Positions 61,466 to 64,000 of a stretch of DNA of 64,000 bases are shown piece by piece (position 1 is the stretch's first letter; each line of letters opens with the position of its first letter). The position numbers were made by a program, and so were the translations under genes. A model generated the notes under the pieces. It ran no database searches. It was not told the DNA's origin and worked only from the letters and a program-made list of their open reading frames with translations. This DNA is from Lineus longissimus (taxonomy: Eukaryota > Nemertea > Pilidiophora > Heteronemertea > Lineidae), in assembly GCF_910592395.1 (NCBI RefSeq), contig NC_088322.1:14999431-15063430 (forward strand), read 5' to 3'.

Positions 61466-64000
61466 CTGGAACATGATGGGCAAAATTGAGTGTTAATGTA
61501 AAATGGCTCCATTTTCGTGCGAGACATTTCCAAAGCAAGGCAATAATACGAATGCACGTAGCGCGTACGCAGGTCAGTGTACCGCACGCAACTGCAGTTT
61601 TAAAACAGGTTATCAATAATCTTAAAAGATGATTCATCGAGAAAGAACGAACTTGACATGGACGTATTAAAAAATGTACAATGAACTTGTCGTCCGGACA
61701 TGGAGTCGCACATCTGCCAGCCGGCATGGGAGACAACAATGCATCACGTGTGTCGTCTGCTTAAAGGTGATTTGACTTACCTCCCATCCATATGTGACAC
61801 AGAACTTGACAAGAAGCCAGAGGTACATGACGAGGATAGGAAAGAGAGCGGTCAACCATCCGAGGACCTGGCCCCATTGTGGGTAGATGTAGGTGTCGTT
61901 GTAGTTGAGGGGTTCGTGCTGATAGATCTTGAAAACTATCACAGCCTGAAAGGATGTTAGGATTTCAATAAAGAAAGAAGAGGCATTTCAGATGTGGTAT
62001 GCGGCTTCAGACAATCGACTCTGTACTTACTAACATTGCCAAGGGTGACACAACACACCATACAATCCTCCAAAAGACATTTGGTGTGTGCCCTAACATC
62101 ATTTTGATATCTTCTGCGAATCTGTTATAACCATAGATCCATTGTATGGCGATGCATTCGGTCATTCCGACGAAGAGTAGGGGGTAACCGCCGATGTTGA
62201 CATCTACAAGGTTTAGCAGGTACATGCCGGACTGCAAAACGAAACGTAATACAATTAGGTAATGCATGGACCATCATTTGGGACAAGTAGATTTCCTGTT
62301 CAACCTCTATGAACGTGTTATCCAATCGGTCATCTTATCTGAAAACGGCGTTATTTGTTTTCCCCAGAACGGCCGTAAATCAGGCAAAGTTCGATAAACC
62401 CGGCCGATGGCGGACCGTGTGTACACTTACATTTAAGCACATAGGGAGTCCTAATACGAAAGACAGAAGGCACATGCAGCCTCTGAAGATGATATTTCGT
62501 CTGTTAGTGGCCCTGAGGGTATCCTTAAACTCATCTGAGATAGCGCTGATTACGGTTTCCATCATTGAGAACTGGCAACGAAGAAAGAGCATTCATTTCA
62601 ATGATGACATAAAAGGTGCAAGGAAAACCACGCGCTATATCTCATTTCACTTTCTTTTACAACATTGAACCAGAATTTATCAGCAAAGTCTGAACCAGGA
62701 TAACTTCTTCTTCTTCCTCTTTAGATATTTTCCTTTTCAGGTTCTGTCTCAAGCTCAGTAAGGGTGGTCACGACACCGGACTGTATTCAGAATGTCTTCT
62801 ATTCCTTTATTCACCAATTTGCTCGCGGTTAAGGCCATTCCATTCACCTTACTCGCACCTCGTTCAGTTGATACAGTTTGCACTCTGGTTCAGCAGGATA
62901 TGGGATGCGTTGGTTCAGATAGCTGGGATTCACAGTATTAGTGAAGCATAGGTTCAGACTGAACGATTTCCACACCGTTCCTGCAGGATCCAGATAGCAG
63001 ATAGGTTGGCTCCGATAGTTGGCATTCACAGCATAAGCGAACCAAAGGTTGACGATTTGATTCCAACACCCAAAATCACAAAATCATCATCAAAAGGTTT
63101 GAACTTACCTGTGAACTGAACCCTAACATGGCCATCATGATAAAGAAGAGAATAGCCCACATGGGAGCGATGGGCATCTTTGAGATTCCTTCAGGGTAGA
63201 CAATAAAAGCTAAACCAGGACCTGAAATCACAGTTGGACTAGGAAATGTTCATGTTTATATGATGAGGTCAAGCACCTGGGACCAATCTCCAAGCATCGC
63301 CATTGGTAATGGTTGCTTGGTGACACAGAGAACATACTGGCTTTCTTCTCATTGGGAGTGTGACGATATTTGTTTTGGGATCACATTTACGAATATCATG
63401 GAATTGGGTTAATATGCAACAAGACCAGCCCAATGGATCGGAAGGATGATTCATCAGGTAATATTGCTTTATTTTTACTAAACCACGTACCACTTGCTGC
63501 TACGTCGGCGACCGAAACTCCTTTTTCAAACGACATAAACCCAAGAACGGAAAAGATGACGAAACCAGCAAATATACTGGTCGCGCAGTTAATAAATGGA
63601 ACGATGAGGGAGTCCCTGAAAAGAAATGACGTCACAAATTGAAATCTGCCCTACAAATAGTTACTTAATCTGGCAAAAGAGGGCTTCTAGTAATGGCGAT
63701 GACTGGAAAGGAGTGGATGTCAATGTCACCAAAGAAGTTGCTACTGTAACATTTACTTTGTTGTAAATGCTATGTTACCATCACAGTATAGTTTGGAGGC
63801 CAAATCAATCTGAGAAAATCTATTATTCATCAGTCACACAAGGCTTAGGAACTTCCGTTTTTAATCAGATGTTTTTACTATTCTTCATCTTTCACATTCT
63901 CCAATACCTACCTCTGAACATTATTATGGAATTTGTTATAACTGGACATGGCAACCAGTCCCCCTGAGCATGCGCTAAGCGAGTAAAATATTTGAACCAG
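61280..64000 (-). CDS. SLC6-family Na+/Cl- dependent transporter, glycine-transporter-like, 3' part
   Basis: Minus-strand exons: >64000-63912, 63615-63491, 63221-63109, 62571-62431, 62231-62031, 61945-61781, 61465-61280 (TGA at 61282-61280). Phases join cleanly. Visible: late TM6 ([13 protein letters not shown]), SYNKFHNN loop, TM7 ([14 protein letters not shown]), [14 protein letters not shown]8 to [18 protein letters not shown]9-10 with [28 protein letters not shown]11-12 with [10 protein letters not shown], and a tail with [13 protein letters not shown]. In SLC6 proteins the serines in FYSLS and NCATS help bind chloride. The tail motif resembles that of glycine transporters (SLC6A5/A9). 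The substrate-defining TM1, TM3 and most of TM6 lie outside the window, so substrate is unproven. The C-terminus DTRF also fits a PDZ ligand. It converges on mucin C. Confidence 0.92.
63912..64000 (-). other. SLC6 exon, late TM6 and SYNKFHNN loop (5' end outside window)
   Basis: In the window this encodes [18 protein letters not shown], then [11 protein letters not shown] and the first two bases of Arg, ending at donor G/GTAGGT. This exon gives the strongest family signature: QIF-x-SLS and SYNKF-x-NN. Confidence 0.9.

Overview
This is animal nuclear DNA: phase-consistent GT/AG introns, AATAAA signals, eukaryotic tRNA-Ile genes on the minus strand, LINE remnants, and a chloride-coupled SLC6 transporter. 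The overall character fits an invertebrate deuterostome, and a lancelet (Branchiostoma) is my best guess. That guess is an inference from general character, not from a species-specific marker.

About 60 kb is a tandem array of three paralogous giant transmembrane mucin genes, all on the plus strand. I call them A (1-24396, 5' end outside the window), B (29030-41817, 2991 codons plus stop) and C (47623-58139, 2427 codons plus stop). B and C share one exon plan: a non-coding first exon, a short signal-peptide exon, one huge uninterrupted Ser/Thr-rich repeat exon, two exons that with the end of the repeat exon form a SEA domain, an eight-cysteine exon, a transmembrane exon, and four small cytoplasmic exons. 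A has the same plan from the repeat exon onward. Splice phases match at every boundary, and the summed exon lengths are divisible by three in all three genes. The membrane-proximal parts are clearly homologous. The repeat arrays differ: a 48-bp unit (16 aa) in A, a 33-bp unit (11 aa) mixed with 48-bp units in B, and a 57/54-bp unit (19/18 aa) in C.

The last intron of each mucin gene carries an antisense tRNA-Ile(AAT) copy at the matching place. The copies in B and C look intact; the copy in A is decayed. Promoter-proximal sequence (B and C), intergenic segments (B and C) and 3' flanks (all three) are also homologous, so the whole gene plus flanks was duplicated.

The right end (61280-64000) holds the 3' part of a convergent, minus-strand SLC6 sodium- and chloride-dependent transporter gene, covering late TM6 through the C-terminus, with a glycine-transporter-like tail.

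Inferred biology: the mucins would be secretory-pathway glycoproteins with very long O-glycosylated rods, a SEA domain that may self-cleave, a Cys-rich module, one membrane pass and a short tail. The tails of A and C end in a class I PDZ-ligand pattern. This is a glycocalyx architecture comparable to vertebrate MUC3/MUC12/MUC17.
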